A DNA stretch of 62,838 bases, taken from assembly GCA_002293425.1 (NCBI GenBank), contig DBDE01000034.1:1-62838 (forward strand). The letters run 5' to 3'. The notes under the pieces were generated by a model. It was not told where the DNA came from and searched no databases. It saw only the letters and a list, made by a program, of their open reading frames with translations. Source of the DNA: Alistipes sp. UBA940. Lineage in GTDB: Bacteria; Bacteroidota; Bacteroidia; Bacteroidales; Rikenellaceae. The translations under genes and the position numbers were made by a program. Shown here one piece after another: positions 23,721 to 32,973 of this stretch. The first letter of the stretch is position 1, and each line of letters opens with the position of its first letter.

Positions 23721-24329
23721 CTACTTCTTAACCTTCGGAGCAAGCATCATCGTCATCCGCTTACCCTCCAACTTAGGCATCATCTCCACCTTGGCCAGCT
23801 CCTCCAAATCGGTCGCAAAACGCAAAAGCAAAATCTCGCCCTGCTCCTTAAAAACGATGCTCCGTCCGCGGAAAAAGACATAAGCCTTCACCTTTGCCCC
23901 TTCTTTAAGGAAATTCTCGGCGTGCTTAAGCTTGAAGTTATAGTCGTGATCATCCGTTTGCGGTCCGAACCGGATCTCCTTAATAACAACCTTGACGGCG
24001 TTGGCCTTGATCTCCTTAGCCTTCTTCTTCTGCTGATAAAGGAATTTCTGATAATCCACGATCCTGACGACGGGCGGGTCGGCATTGGGCGAAATCTCGA
24101 CCAAATCCAACTCCTTCTCGTCGGCCAAACGAATGGCCTCGCGGGTGGACATCACGACCGAGCCATCATCCTCTCCGACCAAGCGAACCTGCGGTGCGGT
24201 GATGTGCTCATTGATTTTGTGCAGTGCCTCTTTTTGCGGCATTCTGCGGCCTCGGTTCGGGCCATTGTTCCTCGGTGGGAACGGCCTCGGGGCCTGATAA
24301 GGTCTTTTTACTGGTGGCAAATTATCAAT
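23721..24329 (-). CDS. infC: Translation initiation factor IF-3, probable AUU start
   Basis: 202 residues if started at ATT 24329-24327. IF-3 binds the 30S subunit and rejects non-canonical starts. Recognised by 'KINEHITAPQVRLV', 'EISPNADPPVVRIVDYQKF', 'IKEIRFGPQTDDHDYNFKL' and 'FFRGRSIVFKEQGE'. There is no ATG upstream of the conserved domain except an internal one at 24241. The frame is closed by the thrS stop TAA (24332-24330), and the codon right after it is ATT; a TTG at 24320 is the only other likely start. AUU is the classical autoregulatory infC start in E. coli. The usual rpmI-rplT partners do not follow; DUF4349 does. Confidence 0.9.
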   Translation of the reverse strand: MDNLPPVKRPYQAPRPFPPRNNGPNRGRRMPQKEALHKINEHITAPQVRLVGEDDGSVVMSTREAIRLADEKELDLVEISPNADPPVVRIVDYQKFLYQQKKKAKEIKANAVKVVIKEIRFGPQTDDHDYNFKLKHAENFLKEGAKVKAYVFFRGRSIVFKEQGEILLLRFATDLEELAKVEMMPKLEGKRMTMMLAPKVKK

Positions 24330-26273
24330 TTATTTTATCGGTTCAACTTCTTTCTTAACGGCATCGTTCACAAATCGGGCAAACTGTTCGATTCCCATAC
24401 TCCCCTCGTCGCCCTCGCCCTGCCGACGCACACTCACGACACCATCGGCCATCTCCTTCTCCCCGACAACCAGCAAAAACGGTACCCGACGGAGTTCATT
24501 ATCGCGAATTTTGCGCCCAATCTTCTCATTGCGCAAATCCACCACGGTGCGAATATCGGAATTATTTAGCAAACGCGAAACATTTTCAGCATAATCGTTA
24601 AACTTCTCGCTAATAGGCAACACCACAGCCTGCTCCGGAGTGAGCCACAACGGGAACTTCCCTGCCGTATGTTCGAGTAGAACAGCCACAAACCGCTCCA
24701 TCGACCCGAACGGCGCACGATGAATCATAATCGGCCGATGCTCCTTATCATCCGCCCCCTTATAGGTCAAGTCGAACCTCTCGGGCAGATTATAATCGAC
24801 CTGAATAGTCCCCAACTGCCACTTCCGACCGATGGCGTCCTTGACCATAAAGTCGAGTTTAGGCCCATAAAAAGCAGCCTCGCCATACTCGATCGTAGTC
24901 GATAGACCCATTTCGTTTGCCGCCTGAGTGATCGCCGCCTCGGCCTTCTCCCAAATCTCGTCCGAGCCGAGATATTTATCGCGTTTCACCAAGTCGCGCA
25001 GCGAAATTTGGGCAGTGAAGTTATCGAACTTCAACGTCTTGAAAACGTACAAAACTATGCCGATAACCTTCTTGAACTCGTCCAAAAGTTGGTCGGGGCG
25101 CACGAAAATGTGGGCGTCGTCCTGTGTGAAGCCGCGAACGCGCGTCAGACCGTGCAACTCGCCGCTCTGCTCATAACGATAGACCTGGCCGAACTCGGCG
25201 AAACGAATAGGCAAATCCTTGTATGAACGCGGCTTGGTGCGGTAAATCTCACAATGGTGGGGACAATTCACCGGCTTGAGCATAAATCGCTCACCCTCGA
25301 CGGGGGTGTTGATTGATTGGAACGACTCGGCTCCATATTTTTCGAAGTGGCCGCTCGTTACGAACAGTGCTTCCAAGCCGATGTGCGGCGTGATGACCTG
25401 CTCGTACCCATATTGCCGCTGAATATCCTTCAAAAAGTTCTCCAACCTGCCCCTCAACGCCGCACCCTTGGGCAACCACAGCGGCAAACCCGGGCCGACC
25501 CTCTGCGAGAAGGCGAACAGCTCCAACTCCTTGCCGAGTTTGCGATGGTCGCGCTTCTTGGCCTCCTCGAGCATCGCCAAATGTTCGTCCAACATCGATT
25601 TTTTAGGAAACGAAACACCATAAATCCTCGTCAGCATCTTGCGCTTCTCATCACCTCGCCAGTAAGCTCCGGCCAGAGCGGTCAACTTTATCGCTTTAAT
25701 CTTGTCGGTGCTTGGCAAATGGGGCCCGCGACACAGATCGGTAAAAGAGCCGTTGGTATAGAAAGTTATCTGCCCATCCTCCAAGCCGTCGATCAGTTCG
25801 CACTTATACTCGTCGTGGGCAAATTTGGTCAACGCATCTTTTTTGGAAATGGAACTCCTGACCAATGGATTTGCATTGCGCGCCAACTCCATCATCTTGG
25901 CCTCGATCTTAGGCAAATCGGCCTCCGTAATGGGAACAGGTGAGTCGATGTCGTAATAAAACCCGTTCTCGATACTCGGTCCGATGCCGAACTTCACACC
26001 CGGATACAACTCCTGCAACGCCTCGGCCAGCAGGTGCGAAGAGGTGTGCCAAAACACATCCTTAGCACCCTCGTCGTCCCACTTCAACAGGCGCAAAGAG
26101 CTGTCCTGCGTGATCGGCGTCATCAAATCCTGCACCACGCCATTCACTTCGGCCGCCAGCACGTCGTTGGCCAACCTGGGACTAATGCTTTCGGCAACCT
26201 GCATCGCCGTCACCGGAGCCTCGTACTCCCGCGTATTCCCATCGGGGAAGGTTATTTTGATAATGTCTTTCAT
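24330..26273 (-). CDS. thrS: Threonine-tRNA ligase
   Basis: 647 residues from ATG 26273 (MKDIIKITFPDG), full length. Domains: TGS (residues 1-60), editing domain with 'HTSSHLLAEALQELYP' and the HxxxH zinc site, class II core with motif 2 'RFAEFGQVYRYEQSGELHGLTRVRGFTQDDAHIF', C-terminal anticodon domain ('WLTPEQAVVLPIS'). Zn-binding catalytic residues in 'KPVNCPHHCEIY' are intact. Charges tRNA-Thr in the cytoplasm. It is followed directly by infC, as in many bacteria, and preceded after 1 bp by a small membrane-protein gene. Confidence 0.97.
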   Translation of the reverse strand: MKDIIKITFPDGNTREYEAPVTAMQVAESISPRLANDVLAAEVNGVVQDLMTPITQDSSLRLLKWDDEGAKDVFWHTSSHLLAEALQELYPGVKFGIGPSIENGFYYDIDSPVPITEADLPKIEAKMMELARNANPLVRSSISKKDALTKFAHDEYKCELIDGLEDGQITFYTNGSFTDLCRGPHLPSTDKIKAIKLTALAGAYWRGDEKRKMLTRIYGVSFPKKSMLDEHLAMLEEAKKRDHRKLGKELELFAFSQRVGPGLPLWLPKGAALRGRLENFLKDIQRQYGYEQVITPHIGLEALFVTSGHFEKYGAESFQSINTPVEGERFMLKPVNCPHHCEIYRTKPRSYKDLPIRFAEFGQVYRYEQSGELHGLTRVRGFTQDDAHIFVRPDQLLDEFKKVIGIVLYVFKTLKFDNFTAQISLRDLVKRDKYLGSDEIWEKAEAAITQAANEMGLSTTIEYGEAAFYGPKLDFMVKDAIGRKWQLGTIQVDYNLPERFDLTYKGADDKEHRPIMIHRAPFGSMERFVAVLLEHTAGKFPLWLTPEQAVVLPISEKFNDYAENVSRLLNNSDIRTVVDLRNEKIGRKIRDNELRRVPFLLVVGEKEMADGVVSVRRQGEGDEGSMGIEQFARFVNDAVKKEVEPIK

Positions 26274-26274
26274 A

Positions 26275-26979
26275 TCAATTAATTTCGGCATCTATCGTTT
26301 TTGCCATCTCGTCGAGCTTAGACTCCAACGTTTCGAGCTGATTTATCAAGGTACTTATCCAGCCTCCTTGGGCCGTTTCCACCAGATATCGCGCGATGTG
26401 GGGACTCGCCGCCATAAGAGCGAACTGTCGAACAATATCCGTCCCCTCGAACACCTCCTCCACCATATCCCGCTCCACACTGTCATCATACATACCCTGT
26501 ATTCTAATTTTTTCATCATTGTACGCCATCTCGTTACTGTCGCAGGCTACCATCAAATCATACACTCCAAAGAGGTCGACCAAAAACGATTGATCCTTTA
26601 TGGATCGGATGGCATCGGACGATCGAAGTACCTCTAACGCATTTGTGGTCCCGGGGTGCAGAGGGCTACCCTGAATATTTATATATTTTCGAAGCGTATC
26701 TATGGGTACGGCATTGGGGTTGTCTATATAGAGCCTGAGTGCCCTGGCTCCATTTTTCAAATACTCGAACCACTCTTTTCTGGCTCTCGCCTGACCGGCG
26801 TTCTGCTCCAGCTCTATCTTGACCATCTCCAACAGGTGGCGTGCCTCCCTCTTCTGGGCACCGCGCTGGATCAGCGAACTGCCCCCAAATGTGATAACGA
26901 TCCCAATCACAACAGTGGCCAGCTGACGAAAGAAATCGCCCGCCTTCCAGCTGCTCATAAACCGACCAAACCCGCTCAT
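26275..26979 (-). CDS. Membrane-anchored hypothetical protein
   Basis: 234 residues. One membrane helix near residues 20-38 (LATVVIGIVITFGGSSLI) preceded by a short polar N-terminus, then a helical, charged soluble part (e.g. 'RGAQKREARHLLEMVKIELEQN'). This layout resembles small Bacteroidota membrane proteins of the DUF6090 type, but I cannot assign it firmly. It sits between pdxA (4-bp overlap) and thrS (1-bp gap), so it belongs to their transcript; AT-richer than its neighbours, so possibly acquired. Confidence 0.7.
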   Translation of the reverse strand: MSGFGRFMSSWKAGDFFRQLATVVIGIVITFGGSSLIQRGAQKREARHLLEMVKIELEQNAGQARARKEWFEYLKNGARALRLYIDNPNAVPIDTLRKYINIQGSPLHPGTTNALEVLRSSDAIRSIKDQSFLVDLFGVYDLMVACDSNEMAYNDEKIRIQGMYDDSVERDMVEEVFEGTDIVRQFALMAASPHIARYLVETAQGGWISTLINQLETLESKLDEMAKTIDAEIN

Positions 26980-27986
26980 AACTCGCTCTTTGAAAAATCA
27001 ATAGTCCTCTCGTCGCCCTTCTCGCGCTCATAATGCTTCAACGGATTACGCGAAATCTCCTCCCAAGTTTTTCTGTTCCGCACAATATCCATCGCCGCAT
27101 AAACAGCCGCCCTCATCGAGTCGGCACTCGCAACCCCCTTGCCCGCAATATCGAACGCCGTCCCGTGATCGGGACTGGTGCGCACAACACTCAACCCCGC
27201 CGTAAAATTCACCCCGTCCGGAGCCAAAGCCTTAAACGGTGCCAACCCCTGGTCGTGATACATAGCCAACACGGCATCGTAACGGTCGGTATTCAAAAAT
27301 ACCCCATCCGCCGCCAAAGGCCCGAACGCCAAAATCCCATTCTTATAGGCCTGTTCTGTGGCGGGTTTGATAACCTCCTCCTCGTCGCTCCCCAGCAACC
27401 CGTTCTCGCCCCCGTGAGGATTCAACGCCAAAACGGCAATGCGCGGCTTAACCACCCCGAAATCGCGCACGAGCGAATCGTTCAAAATACTCAGCTTCTC
27501 AGCAATCTTGTCCCTCGAAATCGCGCCCGGAACATCCACCAAAGCCATATGAACGGTCACCAAAGCAACCCGCAACCCATCCGAAGTCATCACCATCAAC
27601 GGGCGTCCATCGAACTGCGTCCCGAAAAACTCAGTGTGCCCGATAAACCCGAAATCGGCAACAAACTCCTTACAAATCGGCGCAGTCACAATAGCATCCA
27701 ACTCGCCCCTCTTATAAGCCTCCGTCGCCCGCTGCAAAGCCTTAACTGCGCTCTCACCCGTCGATCCGGTCGGCACCCCGGGCTCGAAATCCACATCCCC
27801 CGTGTCGACTATCGGAGGCAAAACAAACTCCTGGCCCGCATAAAAAGCGGCGGCTTTCTTCGACCCGTAAACCGTAAACTCGGCCAACTCGCCCATTCGC
27901 CCATCGGCCAACGCTTTCAATATGACTTCCCACCCGATCCCCGCAACATCACCCTGGGTGATCCCTATTCGTAACTTGTTTCCCAT
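26976..27986 (-). CDS. pdxA: 4-hydroxythreonine-4-phosphate dehydrogenase
   Basis: 336 residues from ATG 27986 (MGNKLRIGITQGDVAGIG). PdxA oxidises 4-phosphohydroxy-threonine in the DXP-dependent pyridoxal phosphate pathway. Metal and substrate motifs: 'GHTEFFGTQFDGRPLMVM', 'ALNPHGGENGLLGSDE', 'YHDQGLAPFKAL' and 'VRTSPDHGTAFDIAG'. Soluble cytoplasmic enzyme, normal length. Promoter box TATCTTTG (27993-28000) lies 6 nt upstream of the start codon; overlaps the next gene by 4 bp. Confidence 0.96.
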   Translation of the reverse strand: MGNKLRIGITQGDVAGIGWEVILKALADGRMGELAEFTVYGSKKAAAFYAGQEFVLPPIVDTGDVDFEPGVPTGSTGESAVKALQRATEAYKRGELDAIVTAPICKEFVADFGFIGHTEFFGTQFDGRPLMVMTSDGLRVALVTVHMALVDVPGAISRDKIAEKLSILNDSLVRDFGVVKPRIAVLALNPHGGENGLLGSDEEEVIKPATEQAYKNGILAFGPLAADGVFLNTDRYDAVLAMYHDQGLAPFKALAPDGVNFTAGLSVVRTSPDHGTAFDIAGKGVASADSMRAAVYAAMDIVRNRKTWEEISRNPLKHYEREKGDERTIDFSKSEL

Positions 27987-27992
27987 AATTGG

Positions 27993-28000
27993 CAAAGATA
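27993..28000 (-). promoter_or_regulatory. pdxA -7 box
   Basis: TATCTTTG on the minus strand, 6 nt before the ATG at 27986. Confidence 0.55.
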
Positions 28001-28011
28001 GAAAAAAAATA

Positions 28012-28710
28012 TCACCTCCTGCGAAACTCGGAGCAAATAATCGCCGCCGCCACAGCCACATTCAACGACTCGCCACCTCCCAAACGCGGAACCGAAAGCC
28101 GCTCGGTCGTCAACCGAGCCACCGCAGGCGAAATGCCGCCGCCCTCGTTCCCCAAAACAACTATGCCTCCGCGCGAAAGGGCAGCATCGTAAACGCTGTA
28201 TCCATCCATAAAAGTGCCGTAAACATCGCCCCCCACAGCCGCTATCATATCCGAAAGCTCCCCATAATGCACCCTCACGCGAGCCAGCGACCCCATTGTA
28301 GCCTGCACCACCTTCGGCCCCCAAACATCGGCCGTGCCACGACTGCACATAATGTCACAAATGCCGAACCAATCCGCCAACCTCACAATCGTGCCCACAT
28401 TGCCCGGATTCTGAACATCGTCCAAAGCGAGCACAAGAGAGCCCCTCAACCCCTCGGCCGAAAACTCCCACCCGGGCATCTCCACCACCGCCAGCACCTC
28501 GGTCGGTGTTTTCAAGTGGCTGATGCGCGCCATCTCCGCCGGGGAAATATGTTCGCCGTCAGTCGCAGTCGAAAAAAGATGTCTCAACGTAAACCCGCCG
28601 CGGACAAACTCCTCAACCCCCTTGCGCCCCTCGACAACAAACACACCAGCCTCGTCCCTGGCCCTCTTATCGGCCAACGACCTGACAAACCGCATCTCGT
28701 GTTTAGTCAT
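28012..28710 (-). CDS. TrmH-family RNA 2'-O-methyltransferase (SpoU class)
   Basis: 232 residues from ATG 28710 (MTKHEMRFVRSLADK). N-terminal RNA-binding substrate domain ('AGVFVVEGRKGVEEFV'), then the SPOUT knot with motifs 'LALDDVQNPGNVGTIVRLADWF', 'VVLGNEGGGIS' and 'VPRLGGGESLNVAVAAAI'. Transfers methyl from SAM to a ribose 2'-OH of tRNA or 23S rRNA; target not determinable. Its start overlaps the end of the DMT exporter by 8 bp; pdxA follows after a promoter. Confidence 0.92.
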   Translation of the reverse strand: MTKHEMRFVRSLADKRARDEAGVFVVEGRKGVEEFVRGGFTLRHLFSTATDGEHISPAEMARISHLKTPTEVLAVVEMPGWEFSAEGLRGSLVLALDDVQNPGNVGTIVRLADWFGICDIMCSRGTADVWGPKVVQATMGSLARVRVHYGELSDMIAAVGGDVYGTFMDGYSVYDAALSRGGIVVLGNEGGGISPAVARLTTERLSVPRLGGGESLNVAVAAAIICSEFRRR

Positions 28711-29590
28711 AAACCCTCCTTTCGGCAAGATAAAGCCCCCCGACAATAAGCACCAACCCCGCCAAAGCCACCCAAGTGACAGCCTCGCCCAGCACCAACC
28801 ACGCCGCAACCATCGTGAAAACGGGATTGAGATAGATATAACTGCTCGACCGAACCACCCCGACCTCGCGTATCACACGGTTCCAAACCGCAAAACACAC
28901 CAACGACGCAACCAACCCCAAAAACAACAAATTGCCCCAAACCATCGGTTCGGCCAAAACCCCGAAATCCCAACTCCGCGTCCTAAACGCCAAAAACGGC
29001 ACAATCGTCGCCAACCCCCAAAAGAAAACCTTGCGCGTAATAAACATAATGCCATAACGCTCCGTCAACCGCCTCATCACCAAACTGTAAACCGCCCACG
29101 AAACCGCCGCGGCAATAGACAGCACATCACCCCACGGACTCAACCGCAAAACGAAACTGCCATTGAAAACCATCAACCCCACACCCAGCAAAGCCACCGC
29201 CGTGCCGATCCAAAAAGCCCATCCCATTCGCCCCCGAAACCCCAGCAAAGCAGTCCAAACCGGAGCCGTGCAAACCAGCAACGACACATTGCCTGCCGCA
29301 GTAAACTCCAAAGCCGTGTTCTCCGTCACAAAATAAAACGACCCGCCCGTGAACCCCAACACGACAAACAACAACTCGTCCCTGAAAGAGTCGGCCCACA
29401 ACCGCCTCGGAGCGAAAAAAATAATAACCAAATAGGCCAGCAAAAACCGATAACTGAAGATCTCCACAGGCGACAACCCGCCGAGTATCAACAACTTGGT
29501 AGAAACAAACGTCGTCCCCCACACCCCGATGGTGAGGATGGCCAACAAGTGCCACCAGCCCTTAAAATATGAACTGCGAGCTGATCTCAC
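28703..29590 (-). CDS. EamA/DMT-family transporter (second)
   Basis: 295 residues, ten predicted helices in two EamA halves, e.g. 'LLAILTIGVWGTTFVSTKLL' at the N-terminus and 'AWLVLGEAVTWVALAGLVLI' near the end (the typical second-repeat GE motif). Inner-membrane exporter of unknown metabolite. Overlaps prs by 29 bp at its 5' end and the TrmH gene by 8 bp at the 3' end, so probably translated from the prs message. Different from the exporter at 17802. Confidence 0.9.
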   Translation of the reverse strand: MRSARSSYFKGWWHLLAILTIGVWGTTFVSTKLLILGGLSPVEIFSYRFLLAYLVIIFFAPRRLWADSFRDELLFVVLGFTGGSFYFVTENTALEFTAAGNVSLLVCTAPVWTALLGFRGRMGWAFWIGTAVALLGVGLMVFNGSFVLRLSPWGDVLSIAAAVSWAVYSLVMRRLTERYGIMFITRKVFFWGLATIVPFLAFRTRSWDFGVLAEPMVWGNLLFLGLVASLVCFAVWNRVIREVGVVRSSSYIYLNPVFTMVAAWLVLGEAVTWVALAGLVLIVGGLYLAERRVYD

Positions 29591-30503
29591 GATAGCTGTA
29601 AACCCGATCTATGGTCTCCGCAAAAATATCGGCCACGCTCAGCACGGTGAATTTACTGTGGTCTTCTCCCTCTTTAAGCGGAATGGTGTCGGTGATGATA
29701 ACCTCCTGCAAAACGCTGTCGTTGATCCTGTCGTACGCCGGCCCACTAAGCACCGGATGGGTGGCCACGGCACGTACACTGGCAGCACCGCGATCGCTCA
29801 GCATCTGCGCCGCCAGGGTCAGCGTCCCCGCAGTGTCTATCATATCGTCCAGGATAACCACATTCTTTCCCTCCACGTCGCCTATCGCCGTCATCCGTGC
29901 CACCTCCCCTGGCTTTTCCCGTTGCTTATGCGAAACGATCATAGGAACCCCCAAATGTTTGGAGTACGCACTGGCCCGCTTAGCACCTCCCATATCGGGA
30001 GCGGCAATAGCCAAATTGTCGATATTAAGTCGCTCCAAATAGGGCACGAAAATCTTGCTCGCATAGAGATGATCCACCGGAATATCGAAAAAGCCCTGGA
30101 TCTGGTCGGCGTGCAAGTCCATAGTCATAATCCGATCAACCCCCGCGGCAGTCAGCAAATTAGCCACCAACTTCGCCCCGATCGACACCCGCGGCTTATC
30201 CTTGCGGTCCTGCCGCGCCCAACCGAAATAGGGGATCACGGCAATCACCTTGTGAGCACTCGCCCTCCGCGCCGCATCGATCATCATCAACAGCTCCATA
30301 AGGTTGTCGGCGGGCGGATTGGTAGACTGCACCACAAACACGGTACACCCGCGAATGGTCTCGTTGAACGAGGGCTGAAACTCGCCGTCGTTGAAATTAA
30401 TGCACGACGACTCGCCCAGCGTCGTGCGATAACGCGCCGCAATCATCTCGCCCAAAGGCCTGGAATTGCGACAAGCAAAGATTTTAAGTGTATGATGACC
30501 CAT
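29562..30503 (-). CDS. prs: Ribose-phosphate pyrophosphokinase
   Basis: 313 residues. Makes PRPP from ribose-5-phosphate and ATP, feeding purine, pyrimidine, NAD, His and Trp pathways. Conserved: 'INFNDGEFQPSFNETIRG', 'QSTNPPADNLMELL', 'YFGWARQDRKDKPRVSIGAK', 'MDLHADQIQGFFDIP', and the PRPP loop 'VVILDDMIDTAGTL'. Standard length and start (MGHHTLKIF). Preceded by a short heptamer array (30510-30530) of AACTAAT type; no clear TAnnTTTG box seen. Confidence 0.97.
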   Translation of the reverse strand: MGHHTLKIFACRNSRPLGEMIAARYRTTLGESSCINFNDGEFQPSFNETIRGCTVFVVQSTNPPADNLMELLMMIDAARRASAHKVIAVIPYFGWARQDRKDKPRVSIGAKLVANLLTAAGVDRIMTMDLHADQIQGFFDIPVDHLYASKIFVPYLERLNIDNLAIAAPDMGGAKRASAYSKHLGVPMIVSHKQREKPGEVARMTAIGDVEGKNVVILDDMIDTAGTLTLAAQMLSDRGAASVRAVATHPVLSGPAYDRINDSVLQEVIITDTIPLKEGEDHSKFTVLSVADIFAETIDRVYSYREISSQFIF

Positions 30504-30509
30504 TTCTAA

Positions 30510-30530
30510 AACTAATAACTAATAACTAAA
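30510..30530. repeat. Heptamer array between engB and prs
   Basis: AACTAAT, AACTAAT, AACTAAA on the plus strand, in the 29-bp gap. Confidence 0.65.
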
Positions 30531-30532
30531 AA

Positions 30533-31117
30533 TTATACGTTCTCTTCGATAAAGTTCAAAATCTCCTCTTTGCCGAGTTGCTTCTCCGACGAGGTGACAA
30601 ACACCGGCGGCAACTCCTCCCAATACCTCGACAACTCGGCACAATATCTGTCGACATTAGCCCTCAAAGCATTCACCCCCAACTTGTCCGCCTTGGTAAA
30701 CACAATCCCGAACGGCACCCCCTTCTCGGCCAACATAATCATAAAATCGAGGTCAATCTTCTGCACCTCGTGCCTCACATCCACCAGCACAAACAAAAAC
30801 CACAACTTCGCAGAGCCCTCGATATAGTCCTCGATGATCCCTCCGAACCCCGCCCTGACAGACTTCGACGCCCGCGCATAACCATAACCCGGCAAATCGA
30901 CGAGATACCAACCGTCGTTGATCGCAAAATGGTTTATCAGCCGCGTCTTCCCCGGAGTACCCGACACCTTGGCCAACCGTGCTCCGGTCAGCATATTGAT
31001 GAGCGACGACTTACCCACATTGCTCCGCCCGATGAAGGCGAACTCGCGCATCCCGTCGGCCGGAATCTGGCTCACCTTTCCGCTCGAGAATGCAAATCTG
31101 GCCGAAGAAATCTTCAT
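30533..31117 (-). CDS. engB: EngB/YsxC ribosome-assembly GTPase
   Basis: 194 residues. G1 GRSNVGKSSL, G3 DLPGYGYA and G4 TKAD are intact, plus the family signature 'GTPGKTRLINHF'. TRAFAC GTPase needed for large-subunit maturation. Cytoplasmic, single domain, usual length. prs follows after 29 bp. Upstream is a 295-bp gene-free repeat region. Confidence 0.95.
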   Translation of the reverse strand: MKISSARFAFSSGKVSQIPADGMREFAFIGRSNVGKSSLINMLTGARLAKVSGTPGKTRLINHFAINDGWYLVDLPGYGYARASKSVRAGFGGIIEDYIEGSAKLWFLFVLVDVRHEVQKIDLDFMIMLAEKGVPFGIVFTKADKLGVNALRANVDRYCAELSRYWEELPPVFVTSSEKQLGKEEILNFIEENV

Positions 31118-31412
31118 AAATCTATCTTAGCTCGGACACCGCTCCGTGCTCTGTGCCGGAATTTCCTCCGCAGGTTATCCTTGCCTGGGTGCTTCGAGCG
31201 AGCTTCCCTCCTTTTGCTTCGCAAAATTAGTCGGGCGATTTCGTTACCGGTTTTTCTGTCGTCTCTCGGCAATCCAAGCGAGCTTGATTGCCCTCGTTCC
31301 TAAGAAAACTCCTCTCCGCACTCTCGCGCCGCACAGGCCGCGCGACCGGCTCGGCTAAAATGCTGCGGCTCTTCCGCCACGTCGCTATCGCCTCACTCTC
31401 AACTCTTAACTC
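31118..31412. repeat. Gene-free repeat-rich region between engB and rubredoxin
   Basis: 295 bases without a supported gene. Contains TTTTGC-TTC-GCAAAA; a hairpin GGCAATCCAAGC/GCTTGATTGCC near 31271-31295; C/T-rich low-complexity sequence; and the start of a heptamer array (31393-31427: TCACTCT, CAACTCT, TAACTCT, CAACTCT, CAATTTC) which runs into the end of the rubredoxin gene. No tRNA fold seen. Confidence 0.6.
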
Positions 31413-31574
31413 TCAACTCTCAATTTCGACAAACATCCCCTTTGCCGCGCCGCAAACCGGACAACGCCATCCGTCCGGCAACTCGTCGAAAGGCAACGCC
31501 GCCTCGTCATTAGGTCCGCCGCCCGCCGCCTCGTCATAAACATAACCGCAAACACTGCACCTGTACTTTTTCAT
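31413..31574 (-). CDS. Rubredoxin
   Basis: 53 residues, shorter than many ORF cut-offs. Two CxxC-type iron sites: YRCSVCGYVYDE near the N-terminus and WRCPVCGAAK near the C-terminus, with the usual 'LPDGW' between. Carries one Fe(SCys)4 for electron transfer, often to peroxide-reducing proteins in anaerobes. ATG at 31574, stop at 31413-31415. The last residues (VEIES) are encoded by a heptamer array. It lies 15 bp downstream of purB and may be co-transcribed. Confidence 0.95.
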   Translation of the reverse strand: MKKYRCSVCGYVYDEAAGGGPNDEAALPFDELPDGWRCPVCGAAKGMFVEIES

Positions 31575-31589
31575 AATATCCCGAATTTT

Positions 31590-32936
31590 TCAAAAGAATA
31601 CTCCCGTATAACTCCGCGGAGTGATAGCACGAAGCTCCTGCTTAACCCCCTGCGAAACATCCAAACGGTCGATAAACGCGGCAATATCGTCCCTCGAAAT
31701 GGGGCGACCGGTCCTGGTCAGCTCCTTCAACGCCTCATAAGGATTGGCATAACCCTCACGCCTCAAAATGGTCTGCATCCCTTCGGCCACAACGGCCCAA
31801 TTGGCATCCAAATCGCGGTCTATCGCCTCCAAATTGAGGACCAACTTGCCCAACCCCCGCAATATCGAACGCATCGCCACAACCGTATGAGCGATCGGCA
31901 CACCCGTATTGCGCAGCACCGTGCTATCCGTCAAATCCCGCTGAAGCCTCGACACAGGCAACTTGGCCGAAAGGTGCTCGAACACGGCATTAGCCATCCC
32001 GAGATTACCCTCGGCATTCTCGAAATCTATCGGATTGACCTTATGAGGCATTGCCGAAGAGCCCACCTCGCCCGCCTTGATACGCTGCTTGAAATAGTCC
32101 ATCGACACATAAGTCCACACATCGCGACAAAAATCGATCAATATTGTATTCACCCTTTTGAACGCATCGAAAATAGCGGCGATATTGTCATAATGCTCGA
32201 TCTGGGTCGTATAGCGCGACCGCACCAACCCCAAAACATCACCCACGAAACGATCGGCAAACTCCACCCAATCCACCCCGGGGTAAGCAACGTGGTGGGC
32301 ATTGAAATTGCCCGTCGCACCCCCGAACTTGGCCGGCACCGGAACCGCCCTGAGCATCTCCAACTGCTTCTCCAACCGCTCCACATAAACCATCACCTCC
32401 TTGCCCAACCGTGTAGGCGAAGCGGGCTGTCCGTGGGTGCGGGCAAGCAACGGAACCTGTTCCCACTCCCTGGCCAGAGAGCGCAAAACATCCACCAACT
32501 CCGACACCAACGGATAATAAACATCCCCCGCCGCCTCACGAAGCGACAACGGTGTGGCCGTATTGTTAATGTCCTGAGAGGTCAGCCCGAAATGGACAAA
32601 CTCCTTATGTTCCGAAAGATTTAGTAAATCGAATTTCTCTTTGATGAAGTACTCCACCGCCTTGACGTCGTGGTTGGTCGTGGACTCTATCTGTTTGATT
32701 TTCAGAGCATCGTCCACCGTGAAATCCTGAAAAATCCGACGCAACTCGGCGAATCTGTCGGAGGGGATGCCCGCAAGCTGCGGCAACGTCCCGCACAGGG
32801 CGATAAAATACTCCACTTCCACCCTCACCCGATAGCGGATCAGGGCATATTCGGAAAAATAGTCGTCCAGCGGGAGACTCGCGCCCCGATACCGCCCGTC
32901 GATGGGCGAAATAGCAGTGATTTGTGTCAACTCCAT
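31590..32936 (-). CDS. purB: Adenylosuccinate lyase
   Basis: 448 residues. Fumarase-superfamily enzyme acting twice in purine biosynthesis (SAICAR and adenylosuccinate cleavage). Signature 'GSSAMPHKVNPIDFENAEGN', catalytic-region 'TSQDINNTATPLSL' and 'RTHGQPASPTRLGKE'. Normal length for the E. coli type. Promoter box TATCTTTG at 32944-32951 is 7 nt before the ATG. Confidence 0.97.
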   Translation of the reverse strand: MELTQITAISPIDGRYRGASLPLDDYFSEYALIRYRVRVEVEYFIALCGTLPQLAGIPSDRFAELRRIFQDFTVDDALKIKQIESTTNHDVKAVEYFIKEKFDLLNLSEHKEFVHFGLTSQDINNTATPLSLREAAGDVYYPLVSELVDVLRSLAREWEQVPLLARTHGQPASPTRLGKEVMVYVERLEKQLEMLRAVPVPAKFGGATGNFNAHHVAYPGVDWVEFADRFVGDVLGLVRSRYTTQIEHYDNIAAIFDAFKRVNTILIDFCRDVWTYVSMDYFKQRIKAGEVGSSAMPHKVNPIDFENAEGNLGMANAVFEHLSAKLPVSRLQRDLTDSTVLRNTGVPIAHTVVAMRSILRGLGKLVLNLEAIDRDLDANWAVVAEGMQTILRREGYANPYEALKELTRTGRPISRDDIAAFIDRLDVSQGVKQELRAITPRSYTGVFF

Positions 32937-32943
32937 AGCGACA

Positions 32944-32951
32944 CAAAGATA
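32944..32951 (-). promoter_or_regulatory. purB -7 box
   Basis: TATCTTTG on the minus strand, 7 nt before the ATG at 32936. Confidence 0.6.
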
Positions 32952-32973
32952 ACAAAAAATCAGGAATTAAAAA

